Assembly (NCBI GenBank): GCA_033675545.1
Contig: JAWDGP010000459.1
Span: 353,501 to 417,500 of the forward strand
Reading direction: 5' to 3'
Length of the DNA stretch: 64,000 nt
DNA from: Elysia crispata
Lineage: Eukaryota; Mollusca; Gastropoda; Plakobranchidae
Each line of letters begins with the position of its first letter. Within the stretch, counting starts at the first letter, position 1. Both the position numbers and the translations under genes were made by a program. Below, piece after piece: positions 42,106-50,393 of the stretch. Below the pieces are notes generated by a model. The model saw only the letters and a program-made list of their open reading frames with translations, did not search any database and was not told the origin of the DNA.

Positions 42106-42709
42106 AGCCCTCTTACCCCACTCCCCCCACTCGGCGATCATTTGCGGGCAAACAGGCTGCGGGAAGACAGTATTCGCCCTAGACCTACTCGAGGGGCCCT
42201 ATCGCGGGGTCTTCCATCACATCGTCATACTGTGCCCCACCATCCGGCACAACACCACCTACCAGGGCCGCCCATGGATATGGGGGGACCCTGAGATATA
42301 TATTGTCGACCCGGGCGAACGCCTGCACGACTGGCTCCGCTTTTGGTGCCACCGTTTCAAAGGCGAGCCGACCCTTTTCATCATCGACGACTGCAGCGCC
42401 TTGCAGGCGATGACGAAAAAGAAAGACACCCTTTCGGAGTTGGCCTTCTCCGGCCGCCACGCCCAGCAATCCGTCTGGGTGCTGTCTCAGCGATACAATT
42501 CGGTCCTCAAAGACCTGCGTGAACAGACCCAGTGGGTGGCTTTGTTCCACTGTAAGGACCGAGACTCTTTCGAGGAGTGCCTCCGGGAGAACGACGTCAT
42601 AGCGGACCGGGAAGAACGAGTAGCCGTTAGATGTCAGCTCGCCTTGAAAAAACATGCGAAGCTGTTGTTAAACACTTCACAACCATCTTCATATCATTTG
42701 CTTAGCTGA
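42077..42709 (+). CDS. FtsK/HerA-like genome-packaging ATPase, 210 aa
   Basis: Plus-strand gene of 210 residues counted from the ATG at 42077; an upstream in-frame ATG lies at 42056. Walker A is CGQTGCGKT (residues 23-31) and Walker B is TLFIIDDCS. The A32-like ATPases of Polintons, virophages and large DNA viruses pump DNA into the capsid. A sensor-like segment, VWVLSQRYNSV, follows at the usual distance. It overlaps the end of the capsid gene, a conserved arrangement. The stop codon lies inside a 22-bp tandem repeat. It looks whole. Confidence 0.85.
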   Translation: MTASSPSFIRALLPHSPHSAIICGQTGCGKTVFALDLLEGPYRGVFHHIVILCPTIRHNTTYQGRPWIWGDPEIYIVDPGERLHDWLRFWCHRFKGEPTLFIIDDCSALQAMTKKKDTLSELAFSGRHAQQSVWVLSQRYNSVLKDLREQTQWVALFHCKDRDSFEECLRENDVIADREERVAVRCQLALKKHAKLLLNTSQPSSYHLLS

Positions 42710-42758
42710 TGTTTATCATTTGCTTAGCTAATGTTTATCATTTGCTTAGCTGATGTTG
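42693..42758. repeat. 22-bp unit repeated three times at a gene junction
   Basis: Units ATCATTTGCTTAGCTGATGT.. start at 42693, 42715 and 42737; the middle unit has one substitution. Each intact unit contains TGATG. The first supplies the TGA stop of the ATPase gene and the third supplies the ATG start (42753) of the next gene. Confidence 0.9.
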
Positions 42759-43535
42759 TTAACAATATTAAACACGGCTCTCTCCTTGACCACACTTGTG
42801 GTTCTCCTGTGGGTAGTCCACCAATATATTAAAGCTAGGCGAGAAATTAGGAAACTTATAACTTTATTACATACAAAGACCTTCGAAAAGAAAATGGACG
42901 ATTTGCTCGACGGACTACTCGCCAATGAAACCGAGGTACAAGCGCCCGCTGCGCCGTCGGTACCAGCTGTGCCACAGACTACAACGGTGGCGGAACAGCG
43001 CGATAGGCTGGCCATTATCGCAGCAGGGGGGCAGGCCAGAAAGTACCTTGGGAAGTCCCTGTCCTTGGAAGAAATCGACAAAATGGACGACGACGAGGTT
43101 AGAAAAATCTACACCCGCTACGAGGCACGACTCGGTGTTTGCATGACAAAAACGTTGGGGAAGGCTGCGCTGCAGCTCTATACGACCTTGGCCACTATGT
43201 TTCTCCCGTTACCGCCAGAGAACCAGCAGCCTCTCATGGAGGACCTCGAGTCCGACCTGATTGTCGACCGCGTGCTCAACAGAACTGCTTGCGAATTGTA
43301 TTACCGCTATGGAAATCTTCTGGCGCCGATCACCGTGGCGTTGACCACGGCTAAGTACTGCCAATTTGGACACCAGTGTCCAAAGAATATAGAAGAAGAT
43401 GAACTCGAAATACAGCAATGTGTCTCCACCGGAGGAGTCGACGGAGACAACCACTCCGGCGGAGCCGCCGGAGACAACCAAGCAGATGGAGCCACAACCT
43501 GCTTTGAGGGTGACGGCCCCCAGCCAGCCGTCTAA
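42753..43535 (+). CDS. Conserved Polinton membrane-anchored protein, 260 aa
   Basis: Plus-strand gene of 260 residues. An N-terminal membrane segment (LNTALSLTTLVVLLWVVHQY, residues 6-25) is followed by a charged helix and then a conserved domain with KYLGKSLSLEEIDKMDDDEV, KTLGKAALQLYTTLATMFLP and TAKYCQFGHQCP. The tail is glycine-, aspartate- and asparagine-rich. I recall this protein type from other invertebrate Polintons but know no function. Membrane anchoring suggests a role in assembly or in an internal membrane, which is an inference. The end overlaps the next gene by 137 bases. It looks whole. Confidence 0.7.
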   Translation: MLLTILNTALSLTTLVVLLWVVHQYIKARREIRKLITLLHTKTFEKKMDDLLDGLLANETEVQAPAAPSVPAVPQTTTVAEQRDRLAIIAAGGQARKYLGKSLSLEEIDKMDDDEVRKIYTRYEARLGVCMTKTLGKAALQLYTTLATMFLPLPPENQQPLMEDLESDLIVDRVLNRTACELYYRYGNLLAPITVALTTAKYCQFGHQCPKNIEEDELEIQQCVSTGGVDGDNHSGGAAGDNQADGATTCFEGDGPQPAV

Positions 43536-43878
43536 AAACGAGAAGAAGGCTGCCGCGGGGCGTGCCGGCGCCGCCGCCAGGAAAGCCAAGTCGGAGCGAC
43601 TTGAGAGAGAACTCGCGGAAGCCAAGGAGGCTCTGCGGGATCCCGCGTTCGTGGCCGACCCGCCCGCCCCGGAAGCAGCTCCGATCCGCGACAAAAAAGA
43701 AGAAGGCTCTATGTTATATTTAGGCGCACTGGTGGCCGCTGTCGGGGGGCTGGTCTATTGGTCTAAGTTTCACCGCGCAGAACCGCCGCCGCCAAAGGAG
43801 AAAAAGACCACCCTGAAAAGCAGCGCGGGTCCTGCTCAGCAATTAAAGGTTGCGCACAATCCCCATTATATGGAATAA
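43399..43878 (+). CDS. Small Ala/Lys/Pro-rich protein with one membrane segment, 159 aa
   Basis: Plus-strand gene of 159 residues. A Pro/Thr/Glu-rich N-terminus is followed by a lysine- and alanine-rich helix (KKAAAGRAGAAARKAKSERL), a single membrane segment (MLYLGALVAAVGGLVYW, about residues 104-120) and a basic tail. The basic helix could bind DNA or another acidic partner, but this is only an inference. It overlaps the preceding gene in the +1 frame. A start further in, such as the Met at residue 30, would shorten but not remove the overlap. It looks whole. Confidence 0.55.
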   Translation: MNSKYSNVSPPEESTETTTPAEPPETTKQMEPQPALRVTAPSQPSKNEKKAAAGRAGAAARKAKSERLERELAEAKEALRDPAFVADPPAPEAAPIRDKKEEGSMLYLGALVAAVGGLVYWSKFHRAEPPPPKEKKTTLKSSAGPAQQLKVAHNPHYME

Positions 43879-43885
43879 CAACACC

Positions 43886-44119
43886 ATGGCTTCGATTGAC
43901 GGAAAAGTTATAGCGAACACAATGTATCATGCCGCCCTTGTCAGCGGGCTTTCGATAGGGTATGCTAAGCTCACCCAGATGGCCATCAAAGGGAGCTTAC
44001 CAAAACTCGACACGACGGCGCGCGATGCCGGGATGATGTTTATGAATGTCTTGTTCGCAATTTTAACTAAGGACGAGTTAGTTAAACGTGGGATTATTCC
44101 CTCTAACATTTCTCCATAG
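43886..44119 (+). CDS. Small hydrophobic Polinton protein, 77 aa
   Basis: Plus-strand gene of 77 residues beginning MASIDGKVIANTMYHAALVS. The ATG at 43886 is preferred over 43850 because it begins just after the preceding gene ends. It has two moderately hydrophobic helices (MYHAALVSGLSIGYAKL and AGMMFMNVLFAILT) and a short conserved tail (DELVKRGIIPSNI). The same small protein type occurs at this place in related Polintons; function is unknown. It looks whole. Confidence 0.6.
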   Translation: MASIDGKVIANTMYHAALVSGLSIGYAKLTQMAIKGSLPKLDTTARDAGMMFMNVLFAILTKDELVKRGIIPSNISP

Positions 44120-44126
44120 TAGCACA

Positions 44127-44534
44127 ATGGCTAGCATCGCGATGATGGCCGGAGGCGCCATCGTGAACGCTCTGGCGTTCAGCGGCTCGAACTACCTCTT
44201 TTCGAAGCTCGACAAAGAAGACCGCGGAGACACACTCGAAGAACAGAAAAGACACGACAAGGCTGAATGGTCTCAGAAGCGTACTGAACGCCTTGACTGG
44301 ATCAACAAAAAACTCAGGGAACAACACCAGGCAGTCCAAGACTTCCACGACGCCGAAGCGGCATGGCGCGAGTACATCCTCATCACAGGGGAAAACCTCG
44401 ACCCGCTAGAGCCCGAGCCCCAGCTTTCCGACTTCTATACACCGAGCAGCGCCCAAAAAGACCGCGAGATTTCATTTGTTATCGGGGGTATGGTCGTAAC
44501 CGGCCTTGTGACATACTATATCGCTAGTAGATAG
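44127..44534 (+). CDS. Conserved Polinton protein with membrane segments at both ends, 135 aa
   Basis: Plus-strand gene of 135 residues from the ATG at 44127, seven bases after the preceding stop. The N-terminus is hydrophobic (MASIAMMAGGAIVNALAFSG). The middle is a long charged helix (SQKRTERLDWINKKLREQHQ) followed by LEPEPQLSDFYTPSSAQKDR, and the C-terminus is a membrane segment (FVIGGMVVTGLVTYYIA). This is one of the most constant small proteins in invertebrate Polintons as I recall them, with no known role. It looks whole. Confidence 0.7.
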   Translation: MASIAMMAGGAIVNALAFSGSNYLFSKLDKEDRGDTLEEQKRHDKAEWSQKRTERLDWINKKLREQHQAVQDFHDAEAAWREYILITGENLDPLEPEPQLSDFYTPSSAQKDREISFVIGGMVVTGLVTYYIASR

Positions 44535-44594
44535 TCGGTTAGACCCCCAATTTTTCTGGCGTTGTGTTTGAGGTTGGTTGGGTTTTTGGAATAC

Positions 44595-45602
44595 ATGACA
44601 ATGGACTCTCGCCTGTCGAGGATTTACTACAGCCCCGGGGGCTACTGGAAAGGAATCACAGCTGTTAAGAAGCTGGCGTCTGCAGCGGGGGTCCCTCTCG
44701 ATGCGGCTAAGAACTGGCTGAAGAAACAGGCCATATGGCAGATCTACCTACCTGCGCCGCGGCACATACCAAGACCAAAGTTTGATGTCCAGGTGCCAAA
44801 TGAGGTCCATCAAGCCGACCTCCTTTTCCTTCCCCACGACCGCGTGGGACGGAAGACCTATAAGTACGCCCTGACCGTAGTCTACATTGCCTCGCGGTAC
44901 AAGGAGGCCGAGCCGCTGACCACCAAGGGCGCAGCAGAGGTCGCCGATGCCCTGTCTCGCATCTACAAACGGGAGCCTTTGACGTGGCCCAAGATGCTGC
45001 AGGTGGACCCTGGACGCGAATTTATGGGGGCAGTTAGCCAACTCCTTGCTAGTCACAACGTCGAGGCCAGGCGCGGCCGGGTCGGTTCCCACCGGGACCA
45101 AGGAATCGTGGAGAGGTGGAACAGAACTCTGTCTGAGAGGCTCTTCGGCCACCAGTACGCCCAGGATATGCGACTGCCTGTTGGTGAACGATCCACAGAG
45201 TGGGTGCGGCGGCTGCCTGCGGTTGTCTCTGTTCTGAATGGAGAGGTCACCCGGCTGACCGGTAAGCGACCCTCCGAGGCCATCCGGGCAAAGTCTGTTA
45301 GTGGAGAGCCCTCTTCTACGGTTCCTGGCCGTCCTGTTGGCCTTCAAGAGCAGAAGCTCCCTTCGGGGGTCGGTGTTCGCTTCCTCTATCAGCCTGGCGA
45401 ACTCGAGGGTGGGCTGCGTCGCGCCACTGACCCTGTGTGGTCCCTCCGGGTGTACCGACTAGGGCGCACCTTGACCAAGCCCGGAGAGCTTGTGCTTTAT
45501 TATCTTGAAGGTCAAGGACCTAGTCGGGGGTTTGTCCATGAGGAGCTTTTGGTTGTGCCTCCTGACACTCAACTGCCTCCCGATGGTGTTCTCAACCGTT
45601 AA
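44595..45602 (+). CDS. Polinton RVE-family integrase, 335 aa
   Basis: Plus-strand gene. The ATG at 44595 (MTMDSRLSRIYYSPGGYW) starts at the conserved N-terminal helical domain; a longer frame opens at 44562. The catalytic triad is D75 (HQADLLFL), D138 (LQVDPGREF) and E173 (GIVERWNRT), with 34 residues between the last two, as in retroviral-type integrases. A C-terminal SH3/chromo-like region follows (VGVRFLYQPGELEGG, DPVWSLRVYRL). It joins the element ends to target DNA with a 6-bp duplication in this family. The 3' end converges on and overlaps the polymerase gene by 11 bases. It looks whole. Confidence 0.92.
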   Translation: MTMDSRLSRIYYSPGGYWKGITAVKKLASAAGVPLDAAKNWLKKQAIWQIYLPAPRHIPRPKFDVQVPNEVHQADLLFLPHDRVGRKTYKYALTVVYIASRYKEAEPLTTKGAAEVADALSRIYKREPLTWPKMLQVDPGREFMGAVSQLLASHNVEARRGRVGSHRDQGIVERWNRTLSERLFGHQYAQDMRLPVGERSTEWVRRLPAVVSVLNGEVTRLTGKRPSEAIRAKSVSGEPSSTVPGRPVGLQEQKLPSGVGVRFLYQPGELEGGLRRATDPVWSLRVYRLGRTLTKPGELVLYYLEGQGPSRGFVHEELLVVPPDTQLPPDGVLNR

Positions 45603-48600
45603 GAAATTCGTCAATGTATGCGTTCATCTCGGCTGTACCAGTCGGTAGGGCATCCCTATGCCCATAAGCAAGAGTTTCCACCCCGTTTTCTGCGATCCAC
45701 CGCTTGGAGTCGAAGGGAGACAGCGATACCTTGTGGAGGTGTTGCCCATAGATACGGTGGCGCTCTGATCGCAGGACATTCATGCTGTGGTGGAAGGTCG
45801 TTTTCTCGAAGAGAGCCTCCCTGTATTGATTGTGTCTTATGTGTTTCCGGACGACGTACTTTTTCACGCCCTTGGCTTTCTTCATGTTGTCCCCGTTAGC
45901 CTCGAGGATGCTGTACATCTTGGGGCGTAAGCCGATGTATTCCGCGATTGGGCGCCCGGCACATTCGTCCGTCATCTTCCCGACAACCTTTTTGTTTTCG
46001 ACGCTGTGCAGAGGGTGCTCGCGTGGGTAGTCGGACGTGTCGTATAGCTCGGCGTGCTTGCCCATGTCCCGATAGACGTCCTTCGTTTGGATCTCGAGGA
46101 GGAGGCTGTCGGTGTCGGTGTAGAGGAGCTGGCACCGGTCTCCGTACTGGTTCTTAAGCTGCCCGTAGTAGAAGTCGTACATTAACGTCTTCGATAGGTC
46201 GAGAATGCTCATGCCCACGTATACGGGACGGTTGAGGACTAGACGGCTCTTGTGGACCTCTATGGCGGCGAGGTCGTGGTCGAAGATGTTCGCTCTGGCG
46301 AAGGACGGGCTAGCCAGGAGCCGGCGGAGTTTGTCCTCCTCGTGTGCGCGCACCAGTTTGATGTCGACTCGCTTTCGCAGGTTCTCCATGGTCTTACCGA
46401 AGACAGAGTTGTTGGCGAGTTTGTAGAGATCCTTCTCGAAGGCGCTGGGGGCCTGCTTTCGCAGCTCGGTGTTCATCCGAATGTAGGGCTCCATCCAGGG
46501 GCTCTGCTCGAAGCGCAGGGCGCGGTGTATCTTTTTCAGCTTCATCCCGAGTCCTAAGTAAAGCTGGAGGTTGCGGTAGTGGAGCACGTAGTGGTTCTTG
46601 TCGCGGAGGTTGGGGACCAGCTTTTCGACCTCGGCGGACGCCATACCTTTGCCCAGGAGGCCGTGTTGGTACTCCGACATCCACTCTTTCTGGACCACCA
46701 TACGCTCTGGAGCGAGCGGGTAGGCGTTGTGGCGGTCGTGAAGATCCTGGGGGTACTCCAGGTCCACCTCGAGGATGAAGCCCTCGGGCCCGTCGGCCGG
46801 TTGGTCTTGGATTGTGCCAGACAGCGCCGTACAGTCCTCTACCCATCGAAAGCCGCCAGTCGGAAGGGGTTGACTCATGGCCCACCCGTAAAGGTTGTTG
46901 GCGTCTAGGTAGAGAATGTGGCTGTTGGGCTTCTCCGGGTTGTATCCCTCTACTGCGGGGTTGTTCGCCCTGGCGTGGCGCTTCGACACCACCGAGATAC
47001 CGCCCCGCATCCCCTTCTCGATGAAGAGGTGCTGGTCGTAGTCTGTGAGCAGCTCCAGTTCTACTCCGGTCTTTTTGAGGAGAGCGTCCCAGGATAGGCC
47101 TGGACTGGTGTAGTAGTGCGCCGGGTCCAGCCCATATTGTTTCTGGGAAGTCTTTCGAAAGTTCTCAAAGACATCGGCAAGGAGCAGCACGTCGGTCCGG
47201 CAGTAGAGGCCGGTGTAGTTGCCTAGGGTTTGACACCCGAAGGTCTCCCAGACCCTCTGGGCATGGGTGTAATCACTATCGGAAATACTTGCGCCTGTGA
47301 GCTTGGAGTAGAAGTCCTCCTTCGGTGGAAGCTGGGTCTCTTCAAAACGCTCCCAGGAGTCCATGTACTCATAGGGGTACACGCCTTTGCGCATTAGCAG
47401 CGCGCGGTCGGGCTCGTAGCGGGCTGTGATCTGGAAGGCCTTGGGCTTGTTCGCCGCTACCAGCTTGTCGAGGGGGGCTAGTAAGAACTGCGCGCTGTCG
47501 ATGAAGCGCAGCTGCCCCAGGGAGAAGGAAATGTACTTCTCGGTGTTGTTGGGGATACAGGAAACCCGCCCCTCCACCTTGGATATCGCCTGCATCAGCA
47601 GGTGGCTGTCGTACCCCCGCAGGTTGTGGAACACAACTGGTATGGTTGTGGTCTTTGGGCTGAGCCGCAGTTTGAGGTTGCAGGCGCTGTGGGCGGCTCC
47701 TCGGTACCTGCCGGTGATGTGGTAGTGGTCCTTTACAGAGTCACCCTCTAGAGGCTTGTCACACACATGGCATCTGCTCGCAGTCCTGTGGCTCTCCCAG
47801 TCTGCTCTTGTCATTCTAATGGCTTGCGGTTTCGCCAGCACTTTCTGGATCCCACGCTCTTCCTCTTGGAGAGGTCGGAGGAAGTGTTCTGCTGCTTTGG
47901 GCCCCCGGTATTCGGCAGGCGCCTCTGTCTTCCCGTCGCACCGCACCACCACATAGCAGTAACTGCATGCCTCGTGGTGTTGTGTCCTCTGGGTGTTGCT
48001 TTTTGTCGGGTCGAGCTCCGGCCCTTCGACTTTCGTGGTGAGGGCTTCGAAGTCGGCGTAGATAACGTAAGGCGCGGGCAGCTGCTTGTGGTGGTTCTGA
48101 AAGGCGAGCTTACCCTCTTGGGGCATCTCCACCCTGACGGCTGTCTGGCCGATTCCCTTGCACTCCGGCCTGTGAGCTTCCAGCAGATCCTCGCGCTTGT
48201 ATCCATGGAGGCAACGCTCGGAGAAGTGCTTCTGCTCTCTGTGTTTGTTCTGGTCGTAGAGCAGTCGGTTGAGATTTTTGATCCAGGTGAAGTGGAACTT
48301 GCCCGCTTTCTCAATCAACAGCAGATTGATCCTGGGTATGTCTTCTGGCTGTTTGGAGATGTGGTGCACTATCACTCCCTTGTCCCAGCCGAACACGTTG
48401 ATGGCAAGGTCGTTCTGGCGCTCCACCTTGCCGATCTGAGAGATGGGTGTGGGGGTATCGATGCCGGTGAAGTCTAATCCATCTGCAGTGGGGTATTTGG
48501 CTGGTCTGTGTGGGTCTTTTGCAGCTTGAAACAGGGCAGACCGAAGGGCCCATCGCAGGCAGTGGTCATCCATATTTTTGACGTTGACCACTGCCTTCTT

Positions 48601-49353
48601 GTTTTTCAGTGTCGGTGGTAGTGGGATGTAGGAACCACCCCGGAGAGGTTGATATCGGGCGATATCTAACCAAAGTTTTCGAACCTGCACTACCGCCCAC
48701 CCAGATCCTCTCTGGGTCAATTTTTCGAGAGTTTCCTGCAGCCTCGGAAATGTTTCTTCGAGGGCTGTTGTTATCTCGATTTCATTAAAGACGGCCTCCT
48801 GTCTATGTCGTAGAACAGGCTCCATAAACTCCTCGCTGCCGTCTGGGTTGACTTTCACGAGCTCTACCTTGAGAGCCAGCTGGAATTTCAACCCTCCTCT
48901 TAAAACTCTGAGCTCCTTCTCGAGTTTTTCTCGGATCTTGTATTCCACACTTTCGAGAAAGGTTCTGGGGTCAGCACCCTGTGGGTGCCCCTGGGGCACA
49001 TCCATTTGCCACCCGCGCAAGAAGTTTCCGAGAGTCCATCGCGTCCGCCGGAAGGCGAGTTCTTCCGGTTTTTCAAACAAACCCAGGAGCTCCTCCTGGT
49101 AGTCCTTAACAGACCTCAGAACCTTGTGGCTCGGGATGGGATCAAATTCCTCCTGGATGACCTTCCTTTTCCTCGCTTTTGCCTTGCGCGGTGGAGGAAT
49201 AGGCCTATATTTACTAGGCTGTAGGGGCTTCAGCAAACGTCTTTTAACAGCCTCGGGAATGGGCTCATCCAGGATGTTTTGGATAACATTGCGGATAGCC
49301 GAATCGGGCATCTCTGCCAGTAGCTGTTCTATGTACTCATCCATAGTCACCAT
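45592..49353 (-). CDS. Protein-primed family B DNA polymerase (pPolB), 1253 aa
   Basis: Minus-strand gene of 1253 residues, the usual size for Polintons. Exonuclease motifs are ExoI YADFEA (432-437), ExoII FHNLRGYDSH (575-584) and ExoIII YCRTDVLLLADVF (717-729). Polymerase motifs are A LYLDANNLYGWAM (814-826), B KLANNSVFGKTMEN (978-991), C YTDTDS (1078-1083), and LRPKMYS (about 1142-1148). Between ExoI and ExoII lies a zinc-binding, endonuclease VII-like CHVCDKPL...KDHYHITG..RGAAHSACN block (528-559). The N-terminal 400 residues are less conserved and probably include the terminal-protein part that primes synthesis. It would replicate the linear element from its inverted repeats. It looks whole. 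Confidence 0.95.
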   Translation of the reverse strand: MVTMDEYIEQLLAEMPDSAIRNVIQNILDEPIPEAVKRRLLKPLQPSKYRPIPPPRKAKARKRKVIQEEFDPIPSHKVLRSVKDYQEELLGLFEKPEELAFRRTRWTLGNFLRGWQMDVPQGHPQGADPRTFLESVEYKIREKLEKELRVLRGGLKFQLALKVELVKVNPDGSEEFMEPVLRHRQEAVFNEIEITTALEETFPRLQETLEKLTQRGSGWAVVQVRKLWLDIARYQPLRGGSYIPLPPTLKNKKAVVNVKNMDDHCLRWALRSALFQAAKDPHRPAKYPTADGLDFTGIDTPTPISQIGKVERQNDLAINVFGWDKGVIVHHISKQPEDIPRINLLLIEKAGKFHFTWIKNLNRLLYDQNKHREQKHFSERCLHGYKREDLLEAHRPECKGIGQTAVRVEMPQEGKLAFQNHHKQLPAPYVIYADFEALTTKVEGPELDPTKSNTQRTQHHEACSYCYVVVRCDGKTEAPAEYRGPKAAEHFLRPLQEEERGIQKVLAKPQAIRMTRADWESHRTASRCHVCDKPLEGDSVKDHYHITGRYRGAAHSACNLKLRLSPKTTTIPVVFHNLRGYDSHLLMQAISKVEGRVSCIPNNTEKYISFSLGQLRFIDSAQFLLAPLDKLVAANKPKAFQITARYEPDRALLMRKGVYPYEYMDSWERFEETQLPPKEDFYSKLTGASISDSDYTHAQRVWETFGCQTLGNYTGLYCRTDVLLLADVFENFRKTSQKQYGLDPAHYYTSPGLSWDALLKKTGVELELLTDYDQHLFIEKGMRGGISVVSKRHARANNPAVEGYNPEKPNSHILYLDANNLYGWAMSQPLPTGGFRWVEDCTALSGTIQDQPADGPEGFILEVDLEYPQDLHDRHNAYPLAPERMVVQKEWMSEYQHGLLGKGMASAEVEKLVPNLRDKNHYVLHYRNLQLYLGLGMKLKKIHRALRFEQSPWMEPYIRMNTELRKQAPSAFEKDLYKLANNSVFGKTMENLRKRVDIKLVRAHEEDKLRRLLASPSFARANIFDHDLAAIEVHKSRLVLNRPVYVGMSILDLSKTLMYDFYYGQLKNQYGDRCQLLYTDTDSLLLEIQTKDVYRDMGKHAELYDTSDYPREHPLHSVENKKVVGKMTDECAGRPIAEYIGLRPKMYSILEANGDNMKKAKGVKKYVVRKHIRHNQYREALFEKTTFHHSMNVLRSERHRIYGQHLHKVSLSPFDSKRWIAENGVETLAYGHRDALPTGTAEMNAYIDEFLNG

Positions 49354-49450
49354 TGTGGATTTATATACCTACGTGTAAAGAAATTTCTAAATTTAAAAAA
49401 TATTAGCTAAAATTTACCCCCTACACGAGGTCGAAGGCTCGCTGGCATAG

Positions 49451-49720
49451 CTAAATTTCTATGGTGGAAAGGCGTAGAAACTCCTCCCTAAAAATCTGCT
49501 GCCTAGCCCACCATTTCTTGACTCGAGCACAATCTGCGCCACATTCTTTACAACGAGCTAGAGCTGTTTTTACCCCTAATCCGCAGCCTATACAGGGAAT
49601 CGTGCCCCCGCCCTTTGCTATCCTGGCATTGTTGACGCTGCAGTATTTCCCCATGCAGCTCCTACCACAGATATACGTTTTTCCCAACAACAACCAATCA
49701 CATCTGTTTGTTCCCTTCAT
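49451..49720 (-). CDS. Small cysteine-rich zinc-binding protein, 89 aa
   Basis: Minus-strand gene of 89 residues upstream of the polymerase gene. It has paired cysteines in the order C...CGRSCMGKYC...CIGCG...CKECGADC, which suggests two zinc ribbons or knuckles, and a basic middle. Similar short proteins (CGKSC..EYC...PC..CG) occur in other invertebrate Polintons. DNA or RNA binding is an inference. It looks whole. Confidence 0.6.
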   Translation of the reverse strand: MKGTNRCDWLLLGKTYICGRSCMGKYCSVNNARIAKGGGTIPCIGCGLGVKTALARCKECGADCARVKKWWARQQIFREEFLRLSTIEI

Positions 49721-49794
49721 GTTTAATCTTGTGTATATACTAAAACATTTTTATTTAAATACTGATATTTTTTTTTATTGCAAAGCAACCCTAG

Positions 49795-50393
49795 TTCACG
49801 TGTGTAGGCCAGATGTGCACATGCAGAATTGGGGTCCGAGTGCATGTAGCTGTGGTATGTTTTTCGTGCAAGGTGGTCCAGAACCCCCCAGCGCCATATG
49901 TGTACATGCAGAATTGCCGCGTGTACGAAAAAAGTGATCTGCGTACATGCAGAATTACCACATGTACGAAAAAAGTGTTTTGCGTACATGCAGAATTGGG
50001 GTCCGAGTGCATGTAGATGTGGTATGTTTTTCGTGCTGGCTGTTCCAGAACCCCTCCTCTGTATAATCGAAACCGAAACCGGCCAGATGTGTACATGCAG
50101 AATTGCCGCATGTATGAAAAAAGTGTTTTGCGTACATGCAGAATTGGGGTCCGAGTGCATGTAGATGTGGTATGATTTTCGTACAAGCTGCGCTAGAACC
50201 CCCCAGCGCCATATGTTTACATGCAGAATTGCCGCGTGTACGAAAAAAGTGTTTTGCATACATGCAGAATTGGGGTAATTCTGCATGTAGGCCAGGCGTG
50301 TTTTCCGTACATGCAGAATTGGGGTCCGAGTGCATGTAGATGTGGTATGTTTTTCGTGCTAGCTGCGCCAGAACCCCCCCTCTCTATACTACT
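49795..50393. repeat. Polinton right terminal inverted repeat
   Basis: About 600 bp, the inverted partner of the left repeat. It holds nine copies of ACATGCAGAATT-type units (the complement of AATTCTGCATGT) plus one inverted copy. The outer 135 bp (50259-50393) are identical to the left end. Relative to the left repeat it has an additional 41-bp unit next to that block and further units inward. Confidence 0.9.
50259..50289. repeat. Perfect hairpin in the right terminal repeat
   Basis: TACATGCAGAATT (50259-50271) and AATTCTGCATGTA (50277-50289) flank the loop GGGGT, mirroring the hairpin at 34820-34850. Confidence 0.9.

Larger units (their letters stand above)
34716..50393. mobile_element. 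Polinton/Maverick element, 15.7 kb
   Basis: Both termini read AGTAGTATAGAGAG inward, and the first 135 bp of the two ends are identical in inverted orientation. TATTA flanks both ends (34711-34715 and 50394-50398). The 6-bp duplication typical of Polintons is ambiguous here by one base. Between the ends are a protein-primed DNA polymerase B, an RVE integrase, a packaging ATPase, a double jelly-roll major capsid protein and about nine smaller genes, all without obvious introns. The interior is clearly GC-richer than the surrounding host DNA. Two gene regions look broken, with about one break each; all other genes are open. The near-identical ends suggest a recent insertion. It is a virus-like element of the adintovirus/Polinton kind. 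Confidence 0.95.

Noticed and set aside
47767-48477. 236-codon plus-strand open frame
   Set aside because: It is antisense to the DNA polymerase gene.
49723-50286. 187-codon open frame in the Polinton right end
   Set aside because: Same explanation as the left end: it is repeat sequence read as protein.
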